From: Cryptomeria japonica | Taxonomy: Eukaryota > Streptophyta > Pinopsida > Cupressales > Cupressaceae | Direction: 5' to 3' | Length of the DNA stretch: 64,000 nt | Assembly: GCF_030272615.1 (NCBI RefSeq) | Contig: NC_081412.1 | Span: 671,920,852 to 671,984,851, forward strand | Part shown: positions 61,323 to 64,000 of the stretch, piece after piece | How the letters are laid out: each line of letters begins with the position of its first letter | How positions within the stretch are numbered: position 1 is the first letter of the stretch | Program-made: the position numbers and the translations under genes | The notes under the pieces: generated by a model | Seen by the model: the letters and a program-made list of their open reading frames with translations, nothing else | Databases searched by the model: none | Told to the model about the DNA's origin: nothing

Positions 61323-62151
61323 TGTTGGCAAATGCACACTCTAATGAGAAATTGTAGGGGATTGAAGGTATTTTCATTGATGGCAACCTTGCAATCATAT
61401 GATACCGGCAAACAGATATAGGCATTGATAGACAGATATAGGCACCGGCAGACAGATATAGGCACCAGCACCGACAGACTCTACACCAGCATACAGAGCA
61501 CCGGCATCGAAAAGGAAGACTATCGGCACCCTGGCCGACAAGAATTTTGTGTATTTATATTTTGTAATTAATTGTAAAATCTTTTGTAAGCTGACTTGGT
61601 GGATTGTAATATGACTCATAAAAGTATGAGATCATTATAAATCATTTATGATGCGAAGTAGGAAAAGATAATAGAAGACCTAATGTGTGAATTTAATGGG
61701 ATAAAAGTTTATGTATTTTGTAGAGCTTAAACTAGTACTGAATCTGGCATAGTAGATGCTGATCTGAAGCAGTACAAGATATTGGATTTGTATAATCCAA
61801 TTTTGTAAATCAGTGTAACTTCTTTTGTAACTGAGCAATGAGCTCTAGGCACTTGGCCTTCCTGCATGTGTAGGCCCCTATTGTAAAAAGTAATATTCCC
61901 TTACTGGCCAGTAAGCGAATATTGTGGGTCACAAATCCCATCGAGGTTTTTCCCACACCAGGTTTCCTCGTTAAAAATACTGTGTTATCGTGTGTCTCAT
62001 ATGTTGTGGTTATTGTTCTCATTTAGTGCATTACGTTTGGTTTACTGGTACACAATTTTGATATGCTTTTCATGTTATAATTCAAGTAAATTATTATACT
62101 AGTCAGATACTGATTCCCCCCCCCTTCTCAGTATCTTTGGGAATCCTAACA
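61323..62151 (+). repeat. 3' LTR of element D (829 bp)
   Basis: Matches 48606-49400. It is longer mainly because of three exact-period 20-bp units (cagatataggca...) at 61413-61472, where the 5' LTR has one. Confidence 0.92.
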
Positions 62152-62156
62152 AGATG
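62152..62156. repeat. Right target-site duplication of element D (agatg)
   Basis: Identical to 48601-48605; the LTR of element C resumes after it. Confidence 0.9.
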
Positions 62157-62503
62157 TAGGATTTTGCAAGTGGATGGAGGAGGATTTTAATTAAAACAAA
62201 ATTACTTTATTTCAACAAAATAGATGCAACTTGCATAAATATAAGTGGGGGATTTAAATAAATTAATTAAATTTGTTTATTTGCAAGGATCAATTTAATT
62301 AAAAAGGGAGAAAGGGGAATTCAAATAGATAAAGTAATTTATTTAATTAAAGGCTAGAAAAGGTTTAGGTGAACTTAATTAAATAAATTGAGTAATTCAT
62401 TTTATTAAATAGATGAATGTGAAGAAATTAATTAAATACAATTTAATTAAATAGAGGAATGGAGTTAAAATCAAAATAAAGTGGCTAGATTTATACGTCT
62501 ACA
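62157..62503 (-). repeat. 5' LTR of element C, second part
   Basis: It continues the LTR with taggattttgcaagtgga as in the 3' LTR copy at 27757, and ends tctaca. AT-rich palindromic blocks lie near its end. Confidence 0.88.
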
Positions 62504-63413
62504 CCTAGATTATTATGATGATGGATTACTCTTGATGATTGATATGCAATCCATGTGATATATGTGTGTTTCATGTTTGTTTATATTGATTTGATGACAT
62601 TATATTATGTACTAACCCTATTGTATGATGAGGATGACTATGATATTGCTTGATGTTTGCGAGTGTCTTCTACTGCATTTGTGATAAGTAACAATGTCAT
62701 ACCACTCATTCATGAGCATGATATGTGTTGCTGATGAAAGGTTTGTAGGTACCAGACATCGACTCCACTTGGATTCACATGTCTGAGCATGTCTTATCCC
62801 AACAGTAAGTTGATCCAAGATGATATGAAAACCCACTCTATACTCTAGGTTTAAGTTGATTGCCTTGTTGGTTTAGAGTCTTGGTGCGAGTTGTTGTTTA
62901 GCGCCTCTTGATTCCTTGGGTTATTCTTGTGCTGTAGAGTTATGTTTATTGTTTGGATTAATTATTATTAATGAACTGATTAATTGATTTATATATTTTA
63001 GTAATATTAAATTAATTAATAAATTATTATAGTTTAAAACACTAAATTAAATAAACAGTTGATATAAATATATAAATATTATTGTATAATTATTATTATT
63101 TTATCCTTTGGTATTTAGAGTAATGATTTAATATTATTATACTTTATCAAAGAATAACTAATTAATTATTATTTATATAATTTATTGAGGTTATTTAATT
63201 ATATTCTTTTGATTCTATAATTTATCATCTTTATTTAATTAATTGTGCCCATGGGCTTTTTTTATATTGGTTAATCATATTATTTTAATTACTATACCTA
63301 CTCTTGGTTCTTAATTTTATTACTTGTCCTACTTACCCTATTTTACTATTGGTTGGTAGCTTGGTAAGATAGCAAAATATTATTTTATATTATTTATGCA
63401 AAATATTGGTTTG
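62504..63413 (+). other. Internal 3' region of H and possible start of its right LTR
   Basis: The stretch begins with cctag, the right target duplication of element C, and ends where homology to the left LTR becomes visible. It is AT-rich, especially 62940-63250, and codes for nothing recognisable. The right LTR of H must start somewhere inside it; no clear polypurine tract shows where. Confidence 0.45.
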
Positions 63414-64000
63414 GTAGGTCTATTATATGGTTTCTTCAAATTTTCTGATTGGTTTAGAGTTTCCTGTAGTTGAAGTTTAATTTTTATTTATTTCACTTTC
63501 TAAGTGTGCTATAAAGTTACCATTTGGTTTGGATCAGATTTCAAATTTTCTTGAAGCTTGGCTTGAAGATTTGATTTCTTGGTTGGTGATTGTTGTGTTC
63601 TTCACTGAATTTTCTATTGATTTAAAGTGCAATTTTCATGTTGGGGCTTTTGTTCTCTTCTTTCCGAATTTCATTTTTGAATGCCTATATACTTTGTGCC
63701 TAATTAAAAGATTGTTTTGGGATTTAGAATAGTTTTTAGAGATTGAATTTATAATTGGAAAATATTTGGGAAGAAAGTGATTTTGAAACAAAATTTGTAG
63801 ATCCTTGTTTTCAGCTTGAAATATTGCTTGTCGGGAGTGCATTTTCTAGCTTATTCACTATGAATGCTAATTAATCCTCTTTGTGATTGAGATGTGATGA
63901 TAAGATTTGAATTTTTTATGATAATTCTTTGTTTGATGTACTATGTGTATCTTGTCTCAATATAGTTTTTTAGGTGATTTTGGGCTTCCTGAAGCTTATC
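63414..64000 (+). repeat. Right LTR of H, partial
   Basis: Direct copy of 2723 to about 3323, visibly diverged by point changes and small indels. It continues past the window end. No gene. Confidence 0.7.

Larger units (their letters stand above)
48606..62151 (+). mobile_element. Element D: large non-autonomous copia/SIRE-like LTR element
   Basis: The LTRs (48606-49400 and 61323-62151) start tgttggcaaatgcac and end taaca; target duplication agatg (48601-48605, 62152-62156). A perfect initiator-Met primer site follows the 5' LTR and a purine tract precedes the 3' LTR. The internal part codes a coiled-coil/zinc-knuckle protein and several unknown proteins, but no protease, RT or integrase of its own on the + strand. 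The pol-like domains present (53457-56374) are on the opposite strand and belong to the nested element E. D must have been mobilised by a partner element. Confidence 0.88.

Overview
The window looks like intergenic DNA of a large, repeat-rich seed-plant genome, possibly a gymnosperm. The grounds are plant-type Ty3/gypsy Tat (Ogre-like) and Ty1/copia elements, a captured plant mobile domain (PMD), AT-rich sequence, insertions stacked several levels deep and heavy decay. I see no single-copy host gene, tRNA, rRNA or CRISPR array. Nearly all of the 64 kb is explained by LTR retrotransposons inserted into one another.

Layout by nesting. Host element H (+ strand) is a gypsy element that encodes only a gag. 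Its LTR of at least 3.1 kb appears at 2723-5588 plus 24560-24818 and restarts at about 63414; its remnant gag is at 24991-26116. Inside H lie three insertions. Element A (- strand, 1-2722) is the 5' end of a Tat-like element that continues past the left edge. Element B (+ strand, 5589-24554) is a complete, decayed Ogre-like element with 1167/1163 bp LTRs and target duplication ataca. Element C (- strand, 26661-62503) is a related Ogre-like element with target duplication tctag/cctag.

Second-level insertions. Solo LTR F (14187-15742, duplication ctaaa) splits the RT/RNase H region of B. A possible 4-kb solo LTR, G (about 43071-47116), sits in the leader of C. Element D (+ strand, 48606-62151, duplication agatg) sits in the 5' LTR of C. 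D has copia/SIRE-like ends and an initiator-tRNA-Met primer site, but encodes only a coiled-coil/zinc-knuckle protein and a set of unrecognised ORFs. Inside D lies E, a broken Tork-like copia element (- strand, LTRs at 50995-52543 and 56375-57918). A 0.9-kb piece of D is duplicated across E, with an illegitimate junction inside the RT of E at 53456/53457.

How the parts work together. B and C share one plan: LTR, primer site, an array of TTAGCGCAT-like motifs, a small pre-gag ORF, gag, protease, a G-patch, a long acidic linker, RT, RNase H, a second (archaeal-type) RNase H and integrase. Downstream lies an antisense ORF coding a PMD protein with a Gly/Arg-rich tail, and upstream of that ORF the same motif array in the sense of its transcript. 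All copies carry stops, frameshifts or lost catalytic residues, so none looks able to move by itself now.
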